A stretch of 64,000 bases of DNA. It comes from Clostridium zeae. GTDB lineage: Bacteria > Bacillota > Clostridia > Clostridiales > Clostridiaceae. Below the pieces are notes generated by a model, which had not been told where the DNA came from, did not search any database, and saw only the letters and a program-made list of their open reading frames with translations. Location: NCBI RefSeq assembly GCF_017312485.1, contig NZ_BMBA01000003.1:130921-194920 (forward strand). Direction: 5' to 3'. Shown in pieces: positions 34,002 to 44,720 of the stretch. The position numbers were made by a program, and so were the translations under genes. Each line of letters begins with the position of its first letter. The first letter of the stretch is position 1.

Positions 34002-35408
34002 TTATCCTTGAAACTTTTTTCTTTTTATACTCCCCCAACTTCCCTTTAGCTTTCTAAATTTTATTATACCTTCTAATCTATATAACATAGTCATCTGTCT
34101 ATATCCAAAATTCTCTATTATTCCATAGAAAGTTAGCTTTATTAACTGCCATATTGATGGATACTTATTAAAAGTGTATTCCTCCAGTAGTATAGCTCCT
34201 ATAGAAAGTATAACTCCATATAGTATGGATGATGCTAAAAAAAGCAGGAAATACCTAACATTAAGTACTCCGAAAAAATACGATAATGGAATGAATACGT
34301 ACCCTACTACTTCCACTACAGGTCCAATCATCTCAAACACCCAGAAATAAGGAGCTGCTAATATACCTATCTTTCCATATCTAGCATTAAGAAGTAACCG
34401 CTTATGTTTGAACAAACTATCCATAAGTCCAATCTGCCATCTTCTTCGCTGTACCCTTAAATCTTTAAATTTCTCAGGAGCTTGTGTCCAGCAGACTGGG
34501 TCTGGTATAAACTTTATTCTATACTTCTCCTTTCTTTCTCTCATAATTCTATGAAGCCTTACTACGAGTTCCATATCTTCACCTATAGTTTTAACAGTGT
34601 ACCCACCAACTTCTATAACGCTCTCTTTTTTAAATGCTCCAAAAGCTCCTGATATAATAAGTAAAGCATCAATTGCATCCCACCCCATTCTACCAGTTAA
34701 AAATGCTCTTAGATACTCAACTATCTGAAACATAGCTACCCTATTTTTAGGCAATCTTATGTCTTTTATCTTACCATTATCTATTGTGCTTCCATTTGCG
34801 ATCCTCACTATTCCCCCTACAGCTATTGTGAGCTTATCTTCTACAAAAGGCATTATTACTCTTACTAAAGAGTCACTTTCTAATATTGAATCAGCATCGA
34901 TAGATGCAAATACTGGATATCTAGATATATTTATTCCTGCATTTAAGGCATCAGCCTTTCCTCCATTTACCTTATCTACCACTACTAGCTTAGGTATATC
35001 TATATTTTTATATACTGCTTTGATTTCATTAGTAGCAACTCTATATCTTACAGGTTGATACACTTTTCTAAGCTCAAATGCTTCTATTACTCTTTCTAGA
35101 GTTTCATCTTTAGAACCATCATTAATGACTACTATTTCAAATGTAGGATAATTCAAAGCTAGAAGAGATTTTATATTGTCTACTATAGTTTCTTGCTCAT
35201 TATAGCCTGGCACTAATACCGATATAGGAATCATGTTATCTGATTCAGTATATTTTTTATGGTTAGAATATCTCATCTTTCTTATATAATCATATAAGTT
35301 AAAGCTCGATAATATAAGCTGAATAAAATAGACTCCATTAACAATAAGGACATAATATAAGATAAAGTGGTTGAAGGCCAAAATTACTTCCCTTAAAATA
35401 TTACCCAT
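34002..35408 (-). CDS. processive family 2 glycosyltransferase (synthase type)
   Basis: 468 residues from ATG 35408, which overlaps the HEAT gene's stop; an in-frame ATG at 35426 has no better site, so the start is uncertain. There is one N-terminal membrane helix and several C-terminal ones. The GT-A core shows VLVPGYNEQETIVDNI, the DxD in SIDADSIL, the acceptor-base region GEDMELVVRLHR and QRRRWQIG (QxxRW), marks of processive synthases such as cellulose, hyaluronan and PNAG synthases. The partner genes (HEAT, receiver, glycosidase-like) suggest polymer export and trimming. The sugar used cannot be read. Confidence 0.88.
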   Translation of the reverse strand: MGNILREVILAFNHFILYYVLIVNGVYFIQLILSSFNLYDYIRKMRYSNHKKYTESDNMIPISVLVPGYNEQETIVDNIKSLLALNYPTFEIVVINDGSKDETLERVIEAFELRKVYQPVRYRVATNEIKAVYKNIDIPKLVVVDKVNGGKADALNAGINISRYPVFASIDADSILESDSLVRVIMPFVEDKLTIAVGGIVRIANGSTIDNGKIKDIRLPKNRVAMFQIVEYLRAFLTGRMGWDAIDALLIISGAFGAFKKESVIEVGGYTVKTIGEDMELVVRLHRIMRERKEKYRIKFIPDPVCWTQAPEKFKDLRVQRRRWQIGLMDSLFKHKRLLLNARYGKIGILAAPYFWVFEMIGPVVEVVGYVFIPLSYFFGVLNVRYFLLFLASSILYGVILSIGAILLEEYTFNKYPSIWQLIKLTFYGIIENFGYRQMTMLYRLEGIIKFRKLKGSWGSIKRKKFQG

Positions 35409-36567
35409 CTTTTGTTTCACCACCATTATCGATATAGTTTTTTATAAACATAGCTAATTTTTCATCATGGTATTTATGGTTTTCATCATCAAATATCCTT
35501 GACATTAAATCCATATCTTCCATAGCAGATATTATTATATCTTTAGCAAATCTATCTTGACCTTCAAATACTTTGTGCACATACTTTAAACTTTCATCTA
35601 ACTTAAGTATAGAAACAGCAGAATTATATCTTACAAACCATTGCCTATCAGATAGCTTATCAATTAATTTAGATATAATATTCGTATCACTATATCTTCC
35701 TAAAGTTTTAGCAGCTAAAGCTCTGACTTCCCAGCTTTCATCATTTAACAGATTAGAAATTTTATCTATATAACGTGTATCCTTCATATTACCTAAAGCC
35801 TTAATAGCTGATATCTTTCTCTCTTTAGAACTACTGTCTAAATATCTTGCTATTGGTTCTATCAAAGTATACTCTAATGAATTTCCAGCAGATTTTATAA
35901 ATAACGAACTTATAAATTCATCTTCTGAATCTATCATTTTTGAATATACAAAACTTTTATTACCTTCAAAGCTATCTATTATTTCAATGAGACTCCTTTC
36001 ACTTAGAAGAATTGATCCATTTATCCTTGAGAAAGCATCTATAAAACTTTGTTCATCCCCTATTTTAGCTAAAGCTAAAAGAGCATTATATTTTATATCT
36101 TGTATAGATATTGGAATTTGCTCTAATAAATCTTTTATAGACTTTTTGCTTCTTAATTCCCCTAACTTCTTACAGCACAATGCTTTCTTATATATATTTT
36201 TTGTATTTAAGTGTTTCAATTCGTCTTCTACAATCTTGTAATTTTCACAAAATTGTATTAAGATTTCCCTAAACTCTCCTGTGAAGTTTTCAAGATAATA
36301 GCTTATTCTTTCTTCTACTATGTCCCTTCTTATACTATTCCTTAGTATTTTTTTTAGTTTCTTTCTATCAATACTAATATCATCTGCATTTCCAGTATCT
36401 ATTATCTTATTAATTATAGAATCTATCTCAGGAATTAATTGTCTTTCATATCTAGCTCTCTGCCTTTTAGCTATTTTTTCTATACTTTTTTCTACTATTA
36501 TATACACATAAAGAAATGCCACTATAGTGCTAAAAAAAATTATAGAATAATATATATACTGTTCCAT
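35401..36567 (-). CDS. membrane-anchored HEAT-repeat protein
   Basis: 388 residues with an N-terminal membrane helix (YYSIIFFSTIVAFLYVYIIV). A charged region follows, then at least six HEAT-like helical pairs (about 140-360), for example NALLALAKIGDEQSFIDA, SAIKALGNMKDTRYID, VRALAAKTLGRYSD and VRYNSAVSILKL. HEAT arrays bind proteins; none has a catalytic role. It overlaps the glycosyltransferase start and lies 10 nt after the receiver gene. It probably links the synthase to the regulator or to the cell envelope (inference). Confidence 0.82.
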   Translation of the reverse strand: MEQYIYYSIIFFSTIVAFLYVYIIVEKSIEKIAKRQRARYERQLIPEIDSIINKIIDTGNADDISIDRKKLKKILRNSIRRDIVEERISYYLENFTGEFREILIQFCENYKIVEDELKHLNTKNIYKKALCCKKLGELRSKKSIKDLLEQIPISIQDIKYNALLALAKIGDEQSFIDAFSRINGSILLSERSLIEIIDSFEGNKSFVYSKMIDSEDEFISSLFIKSAGNSLEYTLIEPIARYLDSSSKERKISAIKALGNMKDTRYIDKISNLLNDESWEVRALAAKTLGRYSDTNIISKLIDKLSDRQWFVRYNSAVSILKLDESLKYVHKVFEGQDRFAKDIIISAMEDMDLMSRIFDDENHKYHDEKLAMFIKNYIDNGGETKDG

Positions 36568-36577
36568 GAATTCACCA

Positions 36578-36985
36578 TCATTCTTTTATATACTTTTTTA
36601 TGATTTCATCCATCTCTTTTGGTGAAAATGGTTTTTTCACAATTTCATTTGCTCCTATCTCTAAAAGGTAAGTTATATTTTCAGTTGATTTCTGAGCAGA
36701 CAAGACTATTATGTTAATATTATTATCTAGCCTTTTAATTTTTTTTATAAATTCATCTGCATACATTGTATCCATATAAAAATCGATTATAAGAAGATTA
36801 AACACGGCATACTTCATTAATACTAAAGCTTCATTTGCCTCATCAGCAACTGCAACAGAATAATTCTTATTCTTATATCTACTAACCAATATTGAGGTTA
36901 AGGATGCATCATCATCCACAATTAAAATTCTTCCTTTGGTCATTTTGTCATCTTTGCCGGCCATTAAAAGTGATTTATTCTTCAA
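36578..36985 (-). CDS. stand-alone response regulator receiver
   Basis: 135 residues, read from TTG 36985 (GGAGG 8 nt upstream); an ATG at 36943 before TKGRILIVDDD is an alternative. The receiver fold is complete: acidic pocket IVDDDAS, phosphoacceptor Asp in LLIIDFYMDT, Thr/Ser switch in IIVLSAQKS and Lys in VKKPFSP. There is no output domain and no kinase gene nearby. It lies between the glycosidase-like gene (1 nt apart) and the HEAT gene, so it probably controls the polymer machinery by protein contact. Confidence 0.85.
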   Translation of the reverse strand: MKNKSLLMAGKDDKMTKGRILIVDDDASLTSILVSRYKNKNYSVAVADEANEALVLMKYAVFNLLIIDFYMDTMYADEFIKKIKRLDNNINIIVLSAQKSTENITYLLEIGANEIVKKPFSPKEMDEIIKKYIKE

Positions 36986-36986
36986 T

Positions 36987-39122
36987 CTATTGTCCTCCTA
37001 TAACTTTAAATGCCTCTTTTAATATGTAATAGGAAGGCTTAAGTCTCTCATGAAAACTTGGATTATTCCACTCACTTAAGCTGAAATATCCCATCTCATT
37101 GCTATTTATTACTCTCTTATTGGTTATATGAGTTCCTCCTAAATATATCCCATCAACTTTTAGAGCCTTTATTCCATAAATATTAAAGTCATTCATTATA
37201 CTTTTTGTAGATGGATCCATAAAGTTTAATAATTGCCATGGAATTCTTATTTCTATATTATCTCCATTAACATTAAAATCTGTTAATGAATTAAATGTAT
37301 CGTGTTTCGGATTTCCATCACCAAAAATTAGTCTTCCAGTTTCATACTTTGACAGAGGTATAACAACTTTATCTTGAGGAAGAAATAATTCCTTATTAAG
37401 GCATAGATACATTGGATTAAATATATTGTTATCTTTATTTTCAAATACTGTATTTCTCTCAATCATCTTCAACTGTTTTGCATAAAGATAATAAAAAGAA
37501 TCGTAATAGCTATGTACCAAGATTCTAGAATTACCTTTACCGTCAATATTTACAATAAAGTCTACTGGTCTTTGAAAGCTTATATCAGTATCTTTAAGTG
37601 ATAAGCTCCCTGAACTAGGAGTTACATCTATCGGAATAATAAACTTATCTTTTTCTAAATTAAAATTATCAACTTTTACATATAGGTATAAATATTTCTC
37701 ATCCTGCTTAGCATATACGCTAAAATCACTCCCTTTAGCTAAAAGCTTGCTATTTTCCCATTCATCGGGCTTGCCATCAACATAACATACACTGTCCTTC
37801 TTTCCAGGATCAAAGGCTAAAACTCCAAATTCCTGCTCATTAGTTTGAGGGTTTGACCAATAAGCTCTTCTCTCCGGTATATCAAAATCCATGGTATTCC
37901 AAGTTCGCTTAAACCACTCATCTTGCCAGGTAAATACCAATCCTCCACAATATCCTTCATCATATATATTTTGCAGCATAAACTTATCCATTTCTCCTTG
38001 GCTTTTTTCATCAATATATCCTTGATTAAATCCCATATGTATATTTTCATGAGCCTTTCCTCTAGATGCAGGAATACCAAACTCAGCTACAAGAACTGGA
38101 GTTGTATGTTGCTTTTTGAGATCCTTTAAATAAGCTCTATAAGTATTTATTATTCCACTTTGGTCTTTATACTGTGCATATTCATGTTGGTAATTCATAA
38201 AATCTGGATAATAAGGGTATATATGATATGATGCAAATAAACCTGGCTTAAAAGATTGTTTCGCTTTTATATGCTCTGTATTTACAGTTACTATATCTTC
38301 TTTTGCCAATGGTTCATTTGGATGCGATAACATATCTGTAGTCACCCAATTTGTAAAGCTAGTTGGTCTTTGCATCTTATAGTTTATTGACTCATACTCT
38401 ATAGCATAATCCCCTAACTCACAAAGAAACTTTTCAAAAGGAGATGCATTACTTGTATATAGGTACTTCCCATCATAACTAGCATTATCCTTATTAATTG
38501 CATTTGTATTTAATACAAACTCTGGATCCCACTCTATGCCAAGTATCCATCCTGCTACATAATCAGAAATATCTTTTTTATAGATACCACTGGCATAGCC
38601 TTTTTTTTCTGGCAATTCTGCCTTACCATGAATTATATCTACTAATGTTTTTATATCTGCTTTCACTTGCTTTTTTATTTTCTGATCTTCTGCATTTTTT
38701 ATATTTGAAATATCTTCTTCATTAACCCAAACACCTTGAAATAGATATAATGGCTTAATAGATTCCTTATTGTATTCATAAAGTGCTTCATAAAAATCTG
38801 GTTTTAGAATAGTATATACTCTTATACTACTAGCATTCATTTCACTTATATATTTAAACCACCTTTTATATTCTTCCTTAGTTATTGCAAGTTCTCCTGG
38901 AAAGCTACCAGGCTTAGCTGCACCTATATTGACGCCTTTAATAAAGCTTTTTTTCCACTTTCCTAGTTCATAGATATAGAAATCTTTAGTATCTACCTTA
39001 GTAATGAATTTGATATCCTCTTCTTTATATACAGAGAACTTATTTCTAACTATATATCCAAACTTCCATATTGAAAAACTAAGAATCGCTAAGGTTATCA
39101 CTACTGCTAAAAATTTCTTCAT
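36987..39122 (-). CDS. membrane-anchored glycoside hydrolase-like protein
   Basis: 711 residues. An N-terminal membrane anchor (LAVVITLAILSFSIW) is followed by a TIM-barrel of clan GH-A style (about 55-440): SFIKGVNIGAAKPGSFPG, SIRVYTILKPDFYEAL, ILGIEWDPEFV, PVLVAEFGIPASRGKAH (likely nucleophile Glu), then GLVFTWQDEWFKRTW. A C-terminal beta domain of about 260 residues (from VCYVDGKPDEWENS) looks like a carbohydrate-binding DOMON/CBM9-type fold. It should face the outside and may cut or transfer chains made by the downstream synthase. The exact GH family is not recognised. Confidence 0.72.
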   Translation of the reverse strand: MKKFLAVVITLAILSFSIWKFGYIVRNKFSVYKEEDIKFITKVDTKDFYIYELGKWKKSFIKGVNIGAAKPGSFPGELAITKEEYKRWFKYISEMNASSIRVYTILKPDFYEALYEYNKESIKPLYLFQGVWVNEEDISNIKNAEDQKIKKQVKADIKTLVDIIHGKAELPEKKGYASGIYKKDISDYVAGWILGIEWDPEFVLNTNAINKDNASYDGKYLYTSNASPFEKFLCELGDYAIEYESINYKMQRPTSFTNWVTTDMLSHPNEPLAKEDIVTVNTEHIKAKQSFKPGLFASYHIYPYYPDFMNYQHEYAQYKDQSGIINTYRAYLKDLKKQHTTPVLVAEFGIPASRGKAHENIHMGFNQGYIDEKSQGEMDKFMLQNIYDEGYCGGLVFTWQDEWFKRTWNTMDFDIPERRAYWSNPQTNEQEFGVLAFDPGKKDSVCYVDGKPDEWENSKLLAKGSDFSVYAKQDEKYLYLYVKVDNFNLEKDKFIIPIDVTPSSGSLSLKDTDISFQRPVDFIVNIDGKGNSRILVHSYYDSFYYLYAKQLKMIERNTVFENKDNNIFNPMYLCLNKELFLPQDKVVIPLSKYETGRLIFGDGNPKHDTFNSLTDFNVNGDNIEIRIPWQLLNFMDPSTKSIMNDFNIYGIKALKVDGIYLGGTHITNKRVINSNEMGYFSLSEWNNPSFHERLKPSYYILKEAFKVIGGQ

Positions 39123-39145
39123 TCCAAATCCCCCTTATACCTCTA

Positions 39146-39207
39146 CTGTTAAAGCACTGCGTTTAAATATAGATAAACTTCTTTATACAAGCTCCGTACT
39201 TTAACAG
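39146..39207 (-). promoter_or_regulatory. structured leader of the polysaccharide operon
   Basis: CTGTTAAAG (39146-39154) and CTTTAACAG (39199-39207) are perfect 9-bp inverted repeats 44 nt apart, with AGCTC/GAGCT forming a small hairpin at the far side. It matches no riboswitch class I recognise. Confidence 0.4.
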
Positions 39208-39264
39208 AGCTAATATTATTATGTTCTAAAGCATATTAGTCCATGTAATGATAATAAAAAATAA

Positions 39265-39294
39265 AAAAACCTTTGTTTTTCAACAAAGGTTTTT
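39265..39294. terminator. bidirectional terminator after the second CNNM gene
   Basis: AAAAACCTTTGTT pairs with AACAAAGGTTTTT around TTTC. A-runs on the left and T-runs on the right let it work in both directions; the gene at 39316 ends just before it on the minus strand. Confidence 0.85.
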
Positions 39295-39315
39295 AACTAA
39301 TTTAAAAAATCTATA

Positions 39316-40632
39316 TTATCTTGTCATGCATGCTTTTATCTTTTTAATTCTTTTATCTCCAACTTCTTCTACCTTAAACATTACATTTTTGTATTCAACT
39401 ATTTTTTCTTCGTCACTTTTAGGTATTTTCCCTATCATACTTACAAGAAATCCACCAATTGTATCAAAGTTGTCAGTTGCTATATCTAAATGAAGATGTT
39501 CATTAACATCATTTATTGATAGAAGTCCATCTATTAAATAAGTGTCATTATCTAACTTTTTAATTTCACTTTCATTATCATTCTCATCATACTCATCGAA
39601 GATATTTCCCATAACTTCTTCTATTAAGTCTTCTATAGATACTATTCCTGAGAATCCACCATATTCATCTATAAGGATAGCCATATGATTTTTAGAGTCT
39701 TGCAGTTCTTTAAATAGTGTATCTATATTATTAGTTTCAGGAACAAAATAAGGAGTTCTTAAGATACTTCTTATGTTGATCTTATCTATACCTGTCTTAT
39801 TTGCCTGGAAGAAGAAATCCTTCATATATAGTATACCTATTATATTATCAATATGACCTTCATAAACTGGAACTCTAGAAAAGTTTTCATTTAATAGCTT
39901 AGAAGATATTTCTCTTATAGGAGTATTTATATTTAATAAAAATACTTCCGTTCTTGGAGTCATTACTTCTTTTGCAAGCTTATCATCAAATTCTATTATA
40001 CTTTCTATCATTTCCTTTTCGGTCTCATTTATAACACCATGCTCTTGTCCAACTTGAACTAAGGACTTTATCTCTTCTTTAGAAACCTTTTCCTCTAAGT
40101 TTTTACCATCAATTCCAACAAGTCTTAGCAATAAATTGGTGGATCCTGAAAGGAATTTTACAAAAGGACTACTTATCTTTGAAACAAATACAATCGGCAT
40201 TACAGAAAACATAGCTATTGCTTCTGAGTTCTGAAGCGCAACTCTTTTTGGGAACAGTTCTCCAAATACTAGTGTGAAATATGATAATAAAATAGTTATT
40301 ACCACTAAAGATATTTGGCTGCTATATGGTATATTAAACTTATCTAAGAATACAGAAAACTCACCACTTATTCCTGTAGCAGCAGATGCACTAGCAAAAA
40401 AGCTTGCAAGGGTTATACCCACTTGTATAGTTGCCAAAAAGTTACTAGGTTCGTCCAAAAGTTTTATTAAAGATACGGCTTTTTTATTTCCTTTTTCAGC
40501 AAGATTTCTAACCTTGTTCTTATTCAAAGAAATTATAGCCATTTCTGCAGATGAGAAAAATGCATTTATAAGTGTTAAAAACACTATTAATAATAATTGA
40601 AACAAAATACTACCATACGGGCTCGGGTCCAT
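39316..40632 (-). CDS. CNNM/CorC-type membrane protein (hemolysin family), paralogue 2
   Basis: 438 residues with the same layout as the protein at 28001-29296: DUF21/CNNM membrane domain (INAFFSSAEMAIISLNKNKV), CBS pair (MTPRTEVFLL, FVPETNNIDTLFKELQ, MAILIDEYGGFSGIV) and CorC_HlyC end (YLIDGLLSINDVNEHL). The two share long identical stretches, so they are duplicates that have diverged, 10 kb apart. GGAGG sets ATG 40632. Family members are tied to Mg2+ or Na+ export; CorA at 43816 is a nearby Mg2+ channel. Confidence 0.9.
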   Translation of the reverse strand: MDPSPYGSILFQLLLIVFLTLINAFFSSAEMAIISLNKNKVRNLAEKGNKKAVSLIKLLDEPSNFLATIQVGITLASFFASASAATGISGEFSVFLDKFNIPYSSQISLVVITILLSYFTLVFGELFPKRVALQNSEAIAMFSVMPIVFVSKISSPFVKFLSGSTNLLLRLVGIDGKNLEEKVSKEEIKSLVQVGQEHGVINETEKEMIESIIEFDDKLAKEVMTPRTEVFLLNINTPIREISSKLLNENFSRVPVYEGHIDNIIGILYMKDFFFQANKTGIDKINIRSILRTPYFVPETNNIDTLFKELQDSKNHMAILIDEYGGFSGIVSIEDLIEEVMGNIFDEYDENDNESEIKKLDNDTYLIDGLLSINDVNEHLHLDIATDNFDTIGGFLVSMIGKIPKSDEEKIVEYKNVMFKVEEVGDKRIKKIKACMTR

Positions 40633-40800
40633 ACTTTTAATACCTCCTAAAACATTATAACTATAATGATATCATAGCTAATAAAATCTTTCAAATTCGA
40701 AAAATTCTTAGAATTGTCTAATAATTTATCTTAAAAGCCTACTATACAATTTATCCTGCTTACACTTTCTAAATCTAGTTCATAATTCAAGTAGGTACTA

Positions 40801-40900
40801 TATATGTACCAGTTCGGACCGAAACCTATTTTTAAAACTCTCACAGTTTCTGGTGATAGAGTTTTAAAATATAAATTCTAATACGAAGTTGTACATCCAT
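40801..40900. repeat. dispersed ~100-nt palindromic repeat, copy E
   Basis: TATATGTACCAGTTCGGA pairs with ACGAAGTTGTACATCCATA at the ends. The arms TATTTTTAAAACTC and GAGTTTTAAAATATA pair, with apex TCACAG...GGTGA. Confidence 0.82.
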
Positions 40901-40912
40901 AAACGAAAAAAT

Positions 40913-40966
40913 CACCTACTAGATGTAGATAAGAATATAGTATTCTTAGACTACCTCTAATAGGTG
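40913..40966 (-). terminator. terminator-like 54-nt palindrome after the GH1 gene
   Basis: The nested pairs CACCTA/TAGGTG, GTAG/CTAC and AAGAATA/TATTCTT make a long stem; on the minus strand it is followed by ATTTTTTCG. Confidence 0.7.
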
Positions 40967-41021
40967 CAAGTTCAAGTTTGGAACTTATTATATATTAACT
41001 ATAAGGGTTTGCTATTTATAA

Positions 41022-42573
<1,552 letters not shown>

Positions 42574-42829
42574 TTATAATTAAAAAATTTATCAGTAAAC
42601 ATTTGCACAGACAATAGTAACATGTTAACTAGTATAGACATTTTGTTTTTTCTAAAAACAAGCTGTTACAAAAGATTGTATTAATAAAATTATTTTATTA
42701 TAATATTTATTATGCTTTCTTTTAGTTTATACAAGCATATATTGCTATTTATAAGCTTTATTAAAGCGTTTGATTTTTTACGCCTTAATTTCAACACATA
42801 AATAAATAAAGGTTAGATGGGAGAATTTT

Positions 42830-43540
42830 ATGAATACTATATTATTTGACTTAGATGGAACTTTACTACCTATGGATACAGATGAATTTACCAAAATATA
42901 CTTTACTGAAATGGCTATATACCTTTCAGATCTTATTGATGGAAAAACTCTAGCTAAAAATATATGGGCCTCTACTGAAGCTATGGTAAGGAATTTAGAT
43001 TTCAAAACTAATGAAGAAGTATTTATGGAAGACTTTGCAGCTAGAATAGATACAGACATAAATACATATAAAGAAAGATTTTATAGTTTTTATGATACAG
43101 GTTTTTTAAATGTAAAAAAAGCTGTATATGAGAATAATTATATACAAAAAAGCGTGGCATTACTAAAGGAAAAAGGCTATGAACTGGTTATCGCAACAAA
43201 CCCACTTTTTCCTCTTAAGGCAATACTTCATAGAATAAGATGGGCAGGCTTAAATGCCAGTGACTTTATCTATATATCTTCATATGAGAAAAATCATTAC
43301 TGTAAACCACAAGTTAAATTTTATGAAGAAATATTAAATGATTTAGGAAAAAAGGCTAGTGACTGCATGATGGTAGGTAATGACGTAGAAGAAGATATGG
43401 TTGCTGGTAAGTTAGGAATTAAGACTTATCTAATAACTGATAACTTACTACAAAGGTCTGAAGACGAAGCTAATGCAGACCATAAAGGTACTTACGAAGA
43501 CTTTTATAAATTTTCTGCAAGTCTTCCAAACTTAATTTAA
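42830..43540 (+). CDS. HAD-superfamily hydrolase
   Basis: 236 residues. Motif I FDLDGTLLPMD (nucleophile Asp, then Asp) starts at residue 5; motif II lies in LVIATNPLFP; motif III Lys in HYCKPQVKFYEEI; motif IV in MMVGNDVEEDMVAG. A helical cap lies between motifs I and II. It is probably a small-molecule phosphatase; the substrate is unknown. The gene is monocistronic with its own terminator. Confidence 0.88.
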   Translation: MNTILFDLDGTLLPMDTDEFTKIYFTEMAIYLSDLIDGKTLAKNIWASTEAMVRNLDFKTNEEVFMEDFAARIDTDINTYKERFYSFYDTGFLNVKKAVYENNYIQKSVALLKEKGYELVIATNPLFPLKAILHRIRWAGLNASDFIYISSYEKNHYCKPQVKFYEEILNDLGKKASDCMMVGNDVEEDMVAGKLGIKTYLITDNLLQRSEDEANADHKGTYEDFYKFSASLPNLI

Positions 43541-43551
43541 CTTATATATTG

Positions 43552-43597
43552 AAATCCTCACATGATTAATAGAGCATATTATCCTGTGAGGATTTTT
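43552..43597 (+). terminator. intrinsic terminator of the HAD gene
   Basis: AAATCCTCACA pairs with TGTGAGGATTT, followed by TTAATT, 12 nt past the stop codon. Confidence 0.85.
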
Positions 43598-43655
43598 AAT
43601 TATTTAATAAAAAAACTTTTTTGTTTTATATCCTTAACTCCCATAATAATCATAG

Positions 43656-43684
43656 TTGTTACTAAATTATATTTATCATATAAT
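43656..43684 (+). promoter_or_regulatory. corA promoter
   Basis: TTGTTA (43656-43661) and TATAAT (43679-43684) are 17 nt apart, predicting a transcript start near 43691, about 125 nt before the corA start codon. Confidence 0.65.
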
Positions 43685-43711
43685 TATCTATAGAGATACC
43701 ACATAAAAAAG

Positions 43712-43744
43712 TCTCTGAAGCGATTTTCTTCAGTGAGTTTTTTT
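43712..43744 (+). terminator. terminator hairpin in the corA leader
   Basis: CTCTGAAG...CTTCAGTGAG with T7 directly after lies about 20 nt past the predicted start of transcription and before corA. GATTTTCTTCAG (43722-43733) in its 3' part is complementary to CTGAGGAAAATC (43769-43780) further on, so two foldings compete. Confidence 0.65.
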
Positions 43745-43815
43745 ACGCATCTGACTTTCCGAATGTACCTGAGGAAAATCTGATAGTGGACACATTCTCT
43801 TTTGGGAGGCTTACA

Positions 43816-44688
43816 ATGGCTCATATTTTTTATATAGATGGACATGCCGTAGATAATACAACAATAGATAATCTAAAAGATATTGATGAAAATATACTTT
43901 TATATATATCACAAGATAAAAGTGAGGCCTTTTTTAGGAGTCCTCATAAAAATAATACAAACACAATAAGTAGAGATATAATTCATAAAGATAAAAATAC
44001 CATATTCTTAAGTATTCCATATTTGAATACACATAGTAAATACATATTAGAAGCTGTGTTATATAAAAACACTTTGATTTTAAATGTAAAAGACAAGTCT
44101 TGTATTGAATTTTTAAAAGAAAAATTGGTTACTGACATAAATATAAATTCTAAGTCGCTATTACTTCATTTATTTGAATATCTATCATTTGTTTATAGCG
44201 ATAAGTTAATGAAATTAAATGAAGCTATAGAGGAACTTTTTGAAAATGCAATTTCAGATAAAACAATAGAAATGGAGCAAATTCTTAAGAAAAAAAAGAT
44301 TGTATCACTTATTAAGCGATACACCACTTATTATAAATCTATGGTCAATTATTTAGAGGACGAGCTTTCTGAAGAACTAATGTTTAATAAAGTATTTTTT
44401 TCTTTCGATCATACCCTTCAAATAGTAGAAGACGTTGAAAGTTCTATATATTCTTGCATTGATATATACAACTCTATTTCTGCTAACAAAATGAATAAAA
44501 CCATGGAGCTTTTAACCTTTATAACAGTATTTACTCTTCCATTGACCATAATTACCGGAGTCTTTGGGATGAATTTCGAGAATATGCCTTTGCTTTCAAA
44601 TAAGTTTGGTCTTTTACTTGCCTCCTTATTAGCAGTTGTTATAGCTATCCTTGAATTTTTATATTTTAAAAAAAAGAAATATCTATAA
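43816..44688 (+). CDS. corA: CorA-like divalent cation transporter
   Basis: 290 residues from ATG 43816 (GGGAGG 7 nt upstream; an ATG at 43786 has no site). A soluble N-terminal domain with long helices (about 1-225) is followed by two C-terminal membrane helices, the first ending with the selectivity motif GMNFENMP (GMN). The end is lysine-rich, as in CorA. It carries Mg2+ or related ions as a pentamer. The N-terminal part is shorter than in Thermotoga CorA. Its leader contains a terminator-like hairpin, so uptake may be attenuated. Confidence 0.88.
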   Translation: MAHIFYIDGHAVDNTTIDNLKDIDENILLYISQDKSEAFFRSPHKNNTNTISRDIIHKDKNTIFLSIPYLNTHSKYILEAVLYKNTLILNVKDKSCIEFLKEKLVTDININSKSLLLHLFEYLSFVYSDKLMKLNEAIEELFENAISDKTIEMEQILKKKKIVSLIKRYTTYYKSMVNYLEDELSEELMFNKVFFSFDHTLQIVEDVESSIYSCIDIYNSISANKMNKTMELLTFITVFTLPLTIITGVFGMNFENMPLLSNKFGLLLASLLAVVIAILEFLYFKKKKYL

Positions 44689-44720
44689 CTAAATATAGGT
44701 ATTAAAGAGGTGAACTGTAG

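Noticed and set aside
39123-39260. A c-di-GMP riboswitch upstream of the polysaccharide operon
   Set aside because: No GEMM-I or GEMM-II core blocks can be aligned; only a simple stem is present.
43685-43815. An M-box magnesium riboswitch upstream of corA
   Set aside because: The leader is too short and lacks the conserved M-box core; only a simple terminator hairpin is seen.
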